DNA of 46,613 nucleotides, taken from the NCBI RefSeq assembly GCF_002810445.1, contig NZ_NEXS01000015.1, positions 1-46,613 on the forward strand, in the 5' to 3' direction. Below the pieces are notes generated by a model. It made no database searches, was not told the origin of the DNA, and was given only the letters and a program-made list of their open reading frames with translations. Position 1 is the first letter of the stretch, and each line of letters begins with the position of its first letter. The position numbers and the translations under genes were made by a program. This document shows, in pieces, positions 14,090 through 21,971 of this stretch. This stretch comes from Advenella sp. S44. Its GTDB lineage: Bacteria; Pseudomonadota; Gammaproteobacteria; Burkholderiales; Burkholderiaceae_B.

Positions 14090-14124
14090 ATCGACCAAAC
14101 CACATAAATATTCAAAAACAATGA
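14065..14124 (+). CDS. possible 19-codon leader ORF overlapping the mgtC start
   Basis: The ATG lies inside the left arm of the 14061-14089 hairpin and the ORF ends in a TGA that overlaps the mgtC ATG (ATGA). The peptide reads MHRNSVHVHRPNHINIQKQ. mgtC itself has no recognisable Shine-Dalgarno sequence, so coupling to this ORF would explain its translation. AAGAG precedes the mini-ORF. It does not share the acidic start of the other leaders. Confidence 0.4.
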   Translation: MHRNSVHVHRPNHINIQKQ

Positions 14125-14837
14125 AAGCCTTCGCCAATATCCAATTACTTGAAATCGCCGACACCCTGGTCAGCCTGACCACCGCCTTCATTATGGGCTC
14201 CATCATCGGCTTCGAGCGCCAGTATCGCCAGCGTACCGCCGGACTTCGTACCAACGTACTGGTGTCCGTTGGCGCGGCCATCTTCGTTGACATGGCCTTT
14301 CGCATTGCAGGTCATGATGGTGCCGTTCGCGTTATTGCTTACGTCGTATCGGGCGTTGGTTTTTTAGGGGCCGGTGTTATTATGCGCGAAGAAGGCAGCA
14401 TACGTGGCTTGAACACTGCCGCCACGTTGTGGGGATCAGCAGCGATTGGCGCTAGTGCAGGAGTAGGGCTGGTTGTAGAGGCGGTGCTAGGCACGTTTTT
14501 TGTATTGGCTGCAAACACACTACTGCGACCTTTTGTTAATTATATAAATCGCCTGCCCGTTGATACTGAATCCAGTGAAATTACAAACACTATCCATATC
14601 ATTACACCCAGCGATCAACGCCAGCACGCGATGACAGCATTAGAAGAAATTCTAGAATCAGCCAATTACCCTTTGGCAGAACTGGACATTACCCCCTTTG
14701 GCGAGGAGGAAATTGAAATCGAGGCAACACTGATGGCGACATCGATAAGCAGTGAAGACATGGATCGCCTGATCACCAAGCTTAACGCTGAACCGTCTAT
14801 CCATCAAGCCTTCTGGGCGCTAAGTACATCTGAATAA
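14121..14837 (+). CDS. mgtC: MgtC/SapB-family inner membrane protein
   Basis: A 238-residue protein. The N-terminal ~150 residues hold four or five membrane helices with the MgtC signatures GSIIGFERQYRQRTAGLRTN and VSGVGFLGAGVIMREEGSI, and WGSAAIGASAGVG. The cytosolic C-terminal domain (about 155-238) has the ACT-like fold seen in the orphan proteins at 9514 and 10124. MgtC proteins help cells grow at low Mg2+ and, in pathogens, modulate ATP synthase and virulence. The partner here is presumably MgtE. Confidence 0.93.
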   Translation: MKAFANIQLLEIADTLVSLTTAFIMGSIIGFERQYRQRTAGLRTNVLVSVGAAIFVDMAFRIAGHDGAVRVIAYVVSGVGFLGAGVIMREEGSIRGLNTAATLWGSAAIGASAGVGLVVEAVLGTFFVLAANTLLRPFVNYINRLPVDTESSEITNTIHIITPSDQRQHAMTALEEILESANYPLAELDITPFGEEEIEIEATLMATSISSEDMDRLITKLNAEPSIHQAFWALSTSE

Positions 14838-15125
14838 GTACCAGGCCACAATCGCAGATTAAGTATATCTATCTCATAGCACCTTCCTTAGTCAGGTTGT
14901 GCATCACCCGAAGCGGACGGAGTTGTCTAATACAGCTACTAGGCAATCATTAGTGCGCTAATAATAAACAGATCAGTCGGTCGTCAGACAATATCCATCA
15001 GCCCCCTTGGCCAGGAAAAAAAGTGACAAAACTCTTGGGTGCTGATGGAGCATCAAAAAATACAGGACAACTGATGTAATCAGGGCCAGCCACGCGTCTG
15101 ACGACACTATGGCCCGAATCATTGC
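14838..15125. other. intergenic region between mgtC and the sulfide operon
   Basis: The genes converge here. The only visible structure is an interrupted inverted repeat CCATCAGC...GCTGATGG (about 14996-15048) with a 37-base interior containing a run of A. It is a weak candidate for a bidirectional transcription stop. No ORF with a ribosome-binding site was found. Confidence 0.4.
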
Positions 15126-15593
15126 TCAGTCTTTGGTATAGTCCAGGCCATCATACGTAAGTCCTTTCCCCAGCACTCCTGCCATCGTCAGCATAAACGC
15201 AAGGCCTCGCCTGACGTCCGGCTCACGCGCCATGCGCAGCAAACCTATCAGGCTAGGGGTTTCCTGCATGTTCGAGACCTGAGTCCGTGCCATCCGTGCG
15301 GCGTTGCCGGCTGTCCATGCTGCTCCCATAGTTTCTTCAAAGGCTTTCGCCAGCTTCTCGACCATATACTCGTCAGTCATATCGACCAGGTCAGCAGTGA
15401 TCGACACCAGATCAACGATACGGTTCAGGCGGCCTCCAGCCAGCAGGGGCTCTACCTTGGCAAGCAATTCCTGCAGTCCCTGCAGCGCTGCAGCATCGTG
15501 CAAAAGCCCGCCGGTCTGATTCGACGCCATAGAGTCAACGGTCTGAGTGTCTTGTGCCGCCTCATGCGGTGTCACATTCTTTAGTCCATCCAT
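15126..15593 (-). CDS. DUF1641 protein, partner of sulfide:quinone oxidoreductase
   Basis: A protein of about 155 residues. The C-terminal part (LARMAREPDVRRGLAF-like block, here LLRMAREPDVRRGLAFMLTM, then GLTYDGLDYTKD) fits DUF1641, a family often encoded next to SQR-type flavoproteins. I prefer the ATG at 15593 (GGAGGG four bases upstream). A start at 15648 overlaps the sqr stop (ATGA) and is also possible. It is probably an accessory or membrane-recruitment factor for the SQR. Confidence 0.7.
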   Translation of the reverse strand: MDGLKNVTPHEAAQDTQTVDSMASNQTGGLLHDAAALQGLQELLAKVEPLLAGGRLNRIVDLVSITADLVDMTDEYMVEKLAKAFEETMGAAWTAGNAARMARTQVSNMQETPSLIGLLRMAREPDVRRGLAFMLTMAGVLGKGLTYDGLDYTKD

Positions 15594-15643
15594 ACTACCC
15601 TCCGTGTGATTATCGCCGTCTGCGTGACGTAGTTCTGGTGATG

Positions 15644-16834
15644 TCATACCAGCCCCCGGGCTACCGCCCAATAAGCGCCGCGATTAAAGCCTTTACGCAT
15701 CAAGCCACCCAATTTGTTAGGCGGCGTGGGTTGGACGTCGACTTTGTAGTCATACCAAAGCGGCATACCGTCGTCCAGGCCCATCTGGGCAATGGCGACG
15801 ACCTTGCCTTCATAGGCATCGCAGGTGCGTCCATGCCGTATTTCCGACGCAAGGTTGTTAACAACCACCGGCGACTGGCTATGACAAGAGCCGCCCGCTT
15901 TGCTAACAGGTAGATCCACGGTATCGCCCAAGACGTAAACGTTTTCTAACCCTATCACCTTCATCGTTTCGTGGTCTGTGGGTAACCACCCCTCATCGTC
16001 AGCGGCTTGCGAGATACCAGATTCCCGCACCGCCTGCACTGCGCGAATAGGCGGTGTAGCCATTAAAATATCGAAATTCTCTTCGTCGCCCTCTTCCGAA
16101 TATGCAACCTTGCGATCCGGATCTACGCGATCAAGGGTGAATCCTCGCTGATGCTTGATGCCACGCTGCTCGAAGATAGTAGGCAGAACTTCACAGGTGT
16201 CTTTCTGCAAAAACAAGCAGTTGCGTAATAGCTGGGCTACCGTGGGGTAGGTGTAAATGATCTCGATCTGGTCCCTGACCCCGCGTTTACGCAGCATGTC
16301 GTCCAGCATCAGTGTGGTTTCTATCGGTGCAATACCGCACTGGTGCGGCACATTATGGGTCTTGGGGAAAGTCACGGTGATAAATATGCGGCCCTTTTCT
16401 ATGGTGCTGAGCTTATCGGCTAATTGTCGCGCAGGCGCATGCTGATAGAAGTGATCACCGCCTTCTTTCAGGCCTTCGATTCGTTCCGGCGAGGGTATGC
16501 AACCGGTGGAGATCACTAAATGGTCGTAATCAATGACTTTGCCGCTGGCACACCGTACTTTGCTGGCGCCAAAATCAAATTGCTCGACCTCTTCCAGTTG
16601 AAAGTCGATTTCCGGACGAAGTAAGCTGCGCTGAGGCCGCCGAAGTTCATCCCGGAAAAAACCATTGAATGCCACATACATAAACGCCGGCTTGTAATAG
16701 TGCCATGGCGAATTGGACAGCATGGTCACCTTGACCTTGCCTGCGCGAATTTCTGGATAAAGCTTGGTCACTAGGTGGTTAGCGGTCATAGTGCCGCCTA
16801 TGCCACCACCGATAATCAGGATGTGATGCGCCAT
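15644..16834 (-). CDS. sqr: sulfide:quinone oxidoreductase-family flavoprotein
   Basis: A protein of about 396 residues with an FAD Rossmann motif at the start (ILIIGGGIGGTMTANHL). The Cys-bearing segments VISTGCIPSPERI, NVPHQCGIAPIE and KAGGSCHSQSPVVV correspond to the catalytic Cys of SQR; VYVLGDTVDLP is the second FAD-binding box. It oxidises sulfide at the cytoplasmic membrane and passes electrons to quinone. Start at 16834 chosen for GGAG six bases upstream. A TetR operator lies 28 bases upstream, so the gene is probably repressed by the 16921 product. Confidence 0.88.
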   Translation of the reverse strand: MAHHILIIGGGIGGTMTANHLVTKLYPEIRAGKVKVTMLSNSPWHYYKPAFMYVAFNGFFRDELRRPQRSLLRPEIDFQLEEVEQFDFGASKVRCASGKVIDYDHLVISTGCIPSPERIEGLKEGGDHFYQHAPARQLADKLSTIEKGRIFITVTFPKTHNVPHQCGIAPIETTLMLDDMLRKRGVRDQIEIIYTYPTVAQLLRNCLFLQKDTCEVLPTIFEQRGIKHQRGFTLDRVDPDRKVAYSEEGDEENFDILMATPPIRAVQAVRESGISQAADDEGWLPTDHETMKVIGLENVYVLGDTVDLPVSKAGGSCHSQSPVVVNNLASEIRHGRTCDAYEGKVVAIAQMGLDDGMPLWYDYKVDVQPTPPNKLGGLMRKGFNRGAYWAVARGLV

Positions 16835-16861
16835 CTGTATCTCCTTTTTTAACGTAATTCC

Positions 16862-16879
16862 AGAACGAAGGTTCGTTCT
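16862..16879. promoter_or_regulatory. TetR-type operator upstream of sqr
   Basis: A perfect palindrome AGAACGAA-GG-TTCGTTCT. An almost identical copy (AGAACGAA-TG-TTCGTTC) lies in front of the tetR gene at 17562-17579. A matched pair flanking a divergent-type regulator and its target is the standard arrangement for TetR repressors. Confidence 0.85.
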
Positions 16880-16920
16880 AGTACCAAACAAAAAATATCG
16901 GCTCGGGCTTATCTAAGACG

Positions 16921-17550
16921 TTACTCCGACCCGGATGAAACGAGGCCCCTGTGTGTTGTCAAAGCGGCCCATGTGTTCTGCCAAAGTTCATCGTAATAAT
17001 CGCCTACTGGCTGGGGCACCAGCCCATCAAGGCGTAAGCATACCATGCGAATTGCAGCCCCGTAAACCAATGCGCCTGCCACCACGGGGTCCATAGGTTT
17101 GATCTCGCCGGTTAAAATGCCATCGGCCACAAACCGGCGCATGCGCACAAACGCCGATGTAGAGCAGATGGATTTTTCCGACGGCAGAAATTCACGATGC
17201 CGGGCGTGAATGATGAACTCCATCGCTTCGGGCTCGGCTTCGGTCAACTCAAACAGCATTCTTACAACGGCCGCGCAACGATCTTGTGCCCCGTCATGCG
17301 TGGCTTCAATATCGTTAAGCAAAGCATTCATGCGCTCAAGCAGATGGTCGTAAACTGCCCGCGCAATACCCGCCTTGTCAGTAAAGTGATGGTAGGCAAA
17401 ACCGACGGACACCCCGCCTGCCGCCACGATTTCGTGAACGGACGTATTGAAATAACCTTTTTCACAAAACAGGCGCAACGCGGCTCGCAGGGTAGACACG
17501 TGACGGGCGCCAAGATCGGCGAAGAGGCTGAAGGATATCGTTTCGGTCAT
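16921..17550 (-). CDS. TetR-family repressor of the sulfide operon
   Basis: A 209-residue protein. The N-terminal HTH (TLRAALRLFCEKGYFNTSVH, EIVAAGGVSVGFAYHHFTDK) is classic TetR; the rest is an all-helical ligand domain. I choose ATG 17550 (MTETIS) instead of the upstream start at 17589, because the latter would put the operator inside the coding region. It is probably autoregulated through 17562-17579 and represses sqr through 16862-16879. The inducer is likely a sulfur species (inference). Confidence 0.88.
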   Translation of the reverse strand: MTETISFSLFADLGARHVSTLRAALRLFCEKGYFNTSVHEIVAAGGVSVGFAYHHFTDKAGIARAVYDHLLERMNALLNDIEATHDGAQDRCAAVVRMLFELTEAEPEAMEFIIHARHREFLPSEKSICSTSAFVRMRRFVADGILTGEIKPMDPVVAGALVYGAAIRMVCLRLDGLVPQPVGDYYDELWQNTWAALTTHRGLVSSGSE

Positions 17551-17561
17551 GTAGACATCAT

Positions 17562-17579
17562 AGAACGAATGTTCGTTCG
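17562..17579. promoter_or_regulatory. TetR-type operator upstream of tetR
   Basis: AGAACGAA-TG-TTCGTTCG, one base short of perfect symmetry, 12 bases upstream of the tetR ATG. It is the same motif as 16862-16879. Confidence 0.8.
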
Positions 17580-17589
17580 GTGGTATCAC

Positions 17590-17817
17590 GCCTGCTTAGG
17601 TGTTTACCCATAGGTCGAAAAACGGGATATGAACTATGGGACTACTCCGACTTGCCATCAGCACGGCGACGATCATAAGAAATGGATAGTTAAAACTGAG
17701 CGTTCTCAGTTCATGCCGTCTTGGCCCTGCTGTCATTGCAGTGATTGCTCACCGTTCGTCTTGGCTTTACTGATGTAGATGCAAGTTCACGCCACAAGCT
17801 TATGTCCTATACTGGCT
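17590..17817 (+). other. intergenic region carrying the thiC promoter
   Basis: No ORF is supported here. A promoter-like pair, TTCACG near 17786 and TATACT near 17809 with a 17-base spacer, immediately precedes the TPP riboswitch. The rest shows nothing recognisable. Confidence 0.5.
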
Positions 17818-17905
17818 CGCACGCAGGGGTACTCGCTGATTTCAGCGGGTTGAGAAAGGCCCTTCGTACCAGTACGGATAATGCCGATGCTGGGAGCGTG
17901 CTTGT
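17818..17905 (+). ncRNA. TPP riboswitch (THI element)
   Basis: The conserved blocks are in the right order: GCAGGGGTACTC (P1/P2 side), GCGGGTTGAGAAAGGCCC (the CUGAGA-type thiamine-binding core, here TTGAGA), then ACCAGTACGGATAATGCCG and GATGCTGGGAGCG. It sits about 80 bases upstream of thiC, the usual target. It senses thiamine pyrophosphate and turns thiC off. Confidence 0.92.
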
Positions 17906-17988
17906 TTAACATCGTTTGACGCCCTGTCAGGCGATGACATCAAGCCTATTCCCCTATCGGCTCCATTGTTAATTTCTTGGAGCATGTC

Positions 17989-18783
17989 TTGAACACCCAT
18001 CCCATCTTTTCAGCAGCCAGCGCCGAAGTCGACGCCGCCGCCATCACGCCTCTTCCCCAGTCACGCAAAATTTATCAACAAGGCTCACGCCCGGATATTC
18101 GTGTGCCATTTCGCGAAGTCTCGCAAGACGACACCCCCACTATGTTCGGCGGCGAAAAAAACCCTCCACTGACTATTTATGACACCAGCGGCCCCTATAC
18201 CGACCCATCGGTCAAGATCGACATCCGTAAGGGCCTTGACCCAGTGCGTAGTGCCTGGATAGCAGAGCGCAACGACACCGAAAAGCTGGCAGGCGCCAGC
18301 AGCGAATACGGACAAGCCCGCCTGCAGGACGCAAAGCTTGATTCCCTGCGCTTCGAATTGAATCGCTTACCGCGTCGCGCCCTAGCGGGAAACAACGTGA
18401 CTCAAATGCATTACGCTCGGCGCGGCATTATTACCCCTGAGATGGAGTTCATCGCGATTCGTGAAAACCTGCAACGGGAGCGCTACGTGGAAATGTTGCG
18501 AGCCAGCGGCCCGGATGGCGACAAGCTGGTAGAGCGGTTGCTGCGTCAACACGCAGGTCAATCGTTTGGAGCCGCTATCCCAGCCTCGATCACGCCAGAA
18601 TTCGTGCGCGAGGAAGTGGCAAGAGGCCGGGCCATCATTCCAGCCAATATAAACCACCCCGAATGCGAGCCTATGATCATAGGTAGAAATTTCCTGGTCA
18701 AGATCAATGCCAACATAGGAAACTCGGCGCTAAGTTCAAACATCAGGGGGTCACCTCACGAAACGGAAAAAATCGTACGCTAA
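17989..18783 (+). pseudogene. thiC: thiC (phosphomethylpyrimidine synthase), truncated
   Basis: The N-terminal ~255 residues of ThiC, including [46 protein letters not shown] and [20 protein letters not shown]. Full-length ThiC is about 630 residues. Similarity ends at GNSALSS and the frame runs into the Tn3-family inverted repeat at 18747. The radical-SAM half with the Fe-S cysteines is lost, so this copy cannot work. Preferred start is TTG 17989 with GGAG six bases upstream; the frame is open from 17977. Confidence 0.9.
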
Positions 18784-18784
18784 G
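18747..18784. mobile_element. 38-bp Tn3-family terminal inverted repeat
   Basis: Starts GGGGTCACCTCACGAAACGG and ends GTACGCTAAG, like Tn21-subgroup ends. It is followed inward by the 3' end of a tnpA gene on the minus strand, as expected. The opposite end of this transposon is not in the window, so only a remnant remains, inserted in thiC. Confidence 0.85.
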
Positions 18785-19157
18785 CCTCTCGCGGTGTTCG
18801 TAGTGGCCGGAACCGGCCCCGCGCAACGCGTTTATCCTGCTGCCAGACGTAATCGCCGGTGAGATTGATGTGTTCCCAGCCCAGCGGCGACAGGTGCGGT
18901 AACAGATCTTCATCCACGGGCTGCCCGGAATCGGTCAGTGACTGGATCGCACGCTCCATATAGACGGTATTCCAGAGAATGATGGCGTTGACCACGAGAT
19001 TCAGGCCGCTGGCGCGGTAGCGCTGGTTTTCGTAACTGCGATCGCGAACTTCGCCCAGACGGTTCAAGAATACGGCTCGGGCCAACGCATTCTTGGCCTC
19101 GCCCTTGTTCAGCCCCACCTGGACGCGGCGACGTAAATCGACGTTCTGCAGCAGGCT
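18780..19157 (-). pseudogene. tnpA: C-terminal fragment of a Tn3-family transposase
   Basis: About 125 residues of the TnpA C-terminus: [59 protein letters not shown]. It is clearly homologous to, but different from, the end of the TnpA at 27766. The frame is open upstream ([12 protein letters not shown]) until similarity stops near 19157, where unrelated sequence begins. It is a deletion remnant and inactive. Confidence 0.88.
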
Positions 19158-19171
19158 CGAAGGCTCAAGAG

Positions 19172-19402
19172 ATGACTGTTGCAGAGCTGAAAAATCCAGA
19201 CGTCCTGAAAGGCTACATCAAAGGGCTGGAAGACCATCGGACGGACCTCTATATCGGCAGAGATATCGAGAATGCCCAAGTACCGCAGTCGGACTTTGAG
19301 CGGGTCAATCAACTATTGACACCTGCTTACGCGGGTAGACTGAAAAACATAGAGCCACAAAATTTGGAAGTGAAATCAGACGGCCCTGAACTAGAACGCT
19401 AA
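19172..19402 (+). CDS. unrecognised protein, probably a C-terminal fragment
   Basis: A 76-residue frame with AAGAG before its ATG. It contains [20 protein letters not shown] and [20 protein letters not shown]. It begins within 20 bases of the point where the tnpA remnant stops, and the frame is open further upstream, so it is probably the tail of a longer plasmid gene removed by the transposon. A strong terminator follows. No family is claimed. Confidence 0.45.
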   Translation: MTVAELKNPDVLKGYIKGLEDHRTDLYIGRDIENAQVPQSDFERVNQLLTPAYAGRLKNIEPQNLEVKSDGPELER

Positions 19403-19427
19403 GCCCATCTTGGCTACTAGAAACAAC

Positions 19428-19451
19428 AAAGGCCACCCTTGGGTGGCCTTT
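19428..19451. terminator. bidirectional terminator between 19402 gene and brnA
   Basis: AAAGGCCACCC and GGGTGGCCTTT form an 11-bp perfect stem with a tiny loop, flanked by A-rich and T-rich ends on both strands. It separates the plus-strand gene from the minus-strand toxin-antitoxin pair. Confidence 0.85.
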
Positions 19452-19456
19452 ATCTA

Positions 19457-19720
19457 CTAGCGAGAGTGCGAAATATCGTTCTCAAGCAGCATTCGAACAT
19501 AACGAGTATAGGGAATGCCTTTACTGGCTGCCTTCGCTTTCACCGCAGATAACAGCGCGGATGGAATACGCATGTTCAATGCAGCTTCCTTCTTGGCGAA
19601 TTCAAACTTCATTGGCTTGAAGCCGGACAAATCGTATTCCGACAGATCAGCATCCGTCACAAATTTTTCGGCTTCTGCGTCACTACGCAACGATGGTAGA
19701 GGCTTAAGTTTTCTGTTCAT
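19457..19720 (-). CDS. brnA: BrnA/CopG-type antitoxin
   Basis: An 87-residue protein starting MNRKLKPLPSLRSDAEAEKF, with a ribbon-helix-helix C-terminus (AALNMRIPSALLSAVKAKAA, GIPYTRYVRMLLENDI). It binds the toxin encoded just upstream and represses the operon. Start 19720 chosen because the upstream extension reads through toxin sequence in another frame. It overlaps brnT by 17 bases. Confidence 0.85.
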   Translation of the reverse strand: MNRKLKPLPSLRSDAEAEKFVTDADLSEYDLSGFKPMKFEFAKKEAALNMRIPSALLSAVKAKAASKGIPYTRYVRMLLENDISHSR

Positions 19721-19988
19721 AATGATCGATCTCCTTCTGGTGCATGAAACGTGCGCTGATGGGTCGCAATTTGGTTTGGCCACCTACCTTGCGAAACATA
19801 AACACCAAAAACACATACCGGCCAGCAACAGTTTTTCCAATAGCCCTCATGCGCGGCTCATCAGGAAACGGGTCAGGCATAACAGCAGGGCCACCCAAGA
19901 AAACCTGCTCGATTTCCTCGCGAGTAACACCATGCTTGCCGCACTTGGGCCAGTTGCCATCATCCCAGTCAAATCCATCTATTTCCAT
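19704..19988 (-). CDS. brnT: BrnT-family ribonuclease toxin
   Basis: A 94-residue protein starting MEIDGFDWDDGNWPKCGKHG, the BrnT signature (FDWDxxK/CxxxHGV), followed by TREEIEQVF and RYVFLVFMFRKVGG. BrnT is a RelE-fold RNase. It is the first gene of the pair, as usual for BrnTA. The upstream region 19989-20020 has repeats of TGTAGACA/TGTATAT that could be an operator. Confidence 0.88.
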   Translation of the reverse strand: MEIDGFDWDDGNWPKCGKHGVTREEIEQVFLGGPAVMPDPFPDEPRMRAIGKTVAGRYVFLVFMFRKVGGQTKLRPISARFMHQKEIDHYEQKT

Positions 19989-20067
19989 ACAATCAATATA
20001 CACCAATGTCTACACAAATGCAAAACAAGACCCTGTGACGGCAGGGCCTTGTAATCCCTAGTGACCG

Positions 20068-20556
20068 CTAGAACGGAATATCGTCTGTCATATCCGCCAG
20101 ACTATCCGAGGCAGGAGGGGTATTGGATTGCGCTTGCTTCGCCGCCTGCTTAGCCGGACGCTTGCCAGTAGGCTTGCCCTGTGGTTGCGGCTCTGGCGCT
20201 TCGCCGGCACCCTCTCCACCACGACCACCACCCAACATCTGCATCTGCTCGACCACAATTTCAGTAGTGTAGCGGTCTTGGCCATCATCGCCTGCCCATT
20301 TGCGGGTGCGTAGACGACCTTCCACATAAACGGGTCGGCCTTTTCTCAGGTACTCACCTGCAATTTCAGCCAGACGGTTGTAGAACACCACACGGTGCCA
20401 TTCCGTTTCCTCGCGGCGCTCACCAGAGCTACGGTCTTTCCACTGCGAAGTCGTGGCGATGGAAATATTGCAGATAGCAGCCCCTTCCGCGCTATAGCGT
20501 ACTTCGGGGTCACGTCCAAGGTTGCCGACCAAGATCACTTTGTTTACCGATGCCAT
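20068..20556 (-). CDS. ssb: single-stranded DNA-binding protein
   Basis: A 162-residue protein with the OB fold ([51 protein letters not shown]), a Gly/Pro/Gln/Lys-rich linker, and the conserved acidic tip DDIPF that recruits replication proteins. Start at 20556 (MASVNK). Plasmid-borne ssb genes support conjugative or replicative single-stranded DNA. Confidence 0.95.
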   Translation of the reverse strand: MASVNKVILVGNLGRDPEVRYSAEGAAICNISIATTSQWKDRSSGERREETEWHRVVFYNRLAEIAGEYLRKGRPVYVEGRLRTRKWAGDDGQDRYTTEIVVEQMQMLGGGRGGEGAGEAPEPQPQGKPTGKRPAKQAAKQAQSNTPPASDSLADMTDDIPF

Positions 20557-20571
20557 GATGTTTGCTCCCAA

Positions 20572-21045
20572 AAAATCGAATCACAAAAAGGTTTACCGCT
20601 GACCGGGATCGAAGATTCCGAGCCCGATTTGTAGATCTGTGTTGCGTTCTACATTTCGGCTTGCGGTGTGTGCCGCCGGTCTCGTTAGTTCGCCGCCCGT
20701 GCCGTGCCGAACCATGGAAGGACAAACGGAAAGGGACCGTGGAATAAATAGGGAGCGAAGCGAGCGGTTTATGCCGCGAAAGCCCTTGAAGTGCGGCCTG
20801 GAGTGGTACGGTCGGCGTTGTTGGGGCGGCGGACTGACGAGATCGGATTCGCGGTAGCCCAGTAATGAGAGGACGCAACACAGCCGCGCGGCGAGCGCCT
20901 TCTGTGCGCAGCGCACCAACTAGGCCGCACCGCGGCCCTGGCAAGCGAAGCGCGCAGACCCAGTAGGGTCGAAGCTAAAAAGTTAAATGGAACTCGTTGA
21001 ACTCAACGACAGACAATTAAGTGCTCATTGATCAAGAGGACAAGG
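20572..21045. other. GC-rich non-coding region
   Basis: About 470 bases without a convincing ORF; the long open frames here are low-complexity antisense shadows. It contains a perfect 13-base palindrome GTGCGCAGCGCAC (about 20906-20918) and clustered CG-rich words. It could be an origin or transfer-related site of the backbone, but no specific motif was recognised. Confidence 0.4.
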
Positions 21046-21324
21046 ATGGACGCAATAATTCAACCTTTAGCAACTGCTATGTGGTGAGTGCCACCAATTG
21101 GTTTGCTCATTACCGCAGGTCTCATTACCGCTGGCTTGTTCCATGCTTATCGTGCGGTTCGACTTTGGCAACTCCGCAACACCCCAATCTCAGATCCTGT
21201 GATAGCCAAGGCCTTGGAGGGAGTGAAACCACCACCCTACGCGCTGTACGCTGTGATGTATCTTGCTGGAGCCATCGTTATGGCTATCGCAACGGTCATG
21301 TTGCGACAAGCTACTTTGATGTGA
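21046..21324 (+). pseudogene. small two-helix membrane protein with an in-frame UGA
   Basis: The ATG at 21046 has a good AGAGGACAAGG site. The frame reads MDAIIQPLATAMW, then TGA (21085-21087), then continues in the same frame for 79 codons: two hydrophobic segments (PPIGLLITAGLITAGLF and LYAVMYLAGAIVMAIATVML) around a loop with RLWQLRNTPISDPV. The downstream part has no ribosome-binding site of its own except a GTG right after the stop. It is most simply a nonsense mutation in a 92-residue membrane protein; readthrough or restart is possible. Confidence 0.55.
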
Positions 21325-21405
21325 ATGGCCCTTTCACATGAAAATCCGTACGGTCTAGTCGCCAGGACCACCCAAATCAACAAGGGCCCGGTAGGGCCCA
21401 TATAT

Positions 21406-21908
21406 TCAGAACAGGCTCATCTGCCCCTCCTGGATACCTTTGCTGATTGCCTGCTCAACGTGCTGCTCTGGCACATCAGTGTTGTGCTTTTGCTGTATCG
21501 GCTTGGGCTGCGGCATAAGCAACTGCTCTGCATCACTGACAGGCTGTTGTCGACGCAAGCGCCGCGACCACCCTCCTAGTATGTGAGCCGGTGTGCACCA
21601 GGTCTCGACCGTCTCAAGAGTCAGCGCATTGCCTTGAATCACGACGGCTGGTATATGCAGCAACGCTAGTTGTAGGAATGTCATATGAGCGCACCGTCGA
21701 TCCACATCAATTGCTGTGACATGTAGGGCTTGTTGATAGTTGATACCGGCATCGGCCAATACATGCGCTGCTGCGATAATCATTCCTCCAGCTCCACTTG
21801 CTGGCTCTTGTAGCGTGAGAAATCCTCGCGTCTGCAACTGCGCTTTAAGTGTTGCTTCGTCTCCTAGGATCATTTCAGCCATCATGCGAGAGACCTCATA
21901 TGGGGGTG
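21406..21908 (-). pseudogene. N6-adenine methyltransferase-like protein, N-terminus lost
   Basis: Residues PYEVSRMMAEMILGDE, LTLQEPASGAGGMIIAAAHV (SAM-binding motif I) and VTAIDVDRRCAHMT (motif II) identify a SAM-dependent DNA methylase fold. No NPPY catalytic motif is seen. Family members normally have more sequence, ending FTPYEVSR, before this point. Here the frame runs directly into the Tn3-family end at 21903, so the start is gone. Its missing 5' part is not found at the other transposon end. Confidence 0.7.
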
Positions 21909-21971
21909 GCCGGGGAATTCGAACAAAATCGTACGCTAAGAGATTGGAATACAAACACGGATGACTGAGGC

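Noticed and set aside
20510-20944. 144-codon and neighbouring open frames in the GC-rich gap after ssb
   Set aside because: Arg/Pro/Ser-rich composition, no ribosome-binding site and several overlapping frames of equal quality indicate chance openness of GC-rich DNA.
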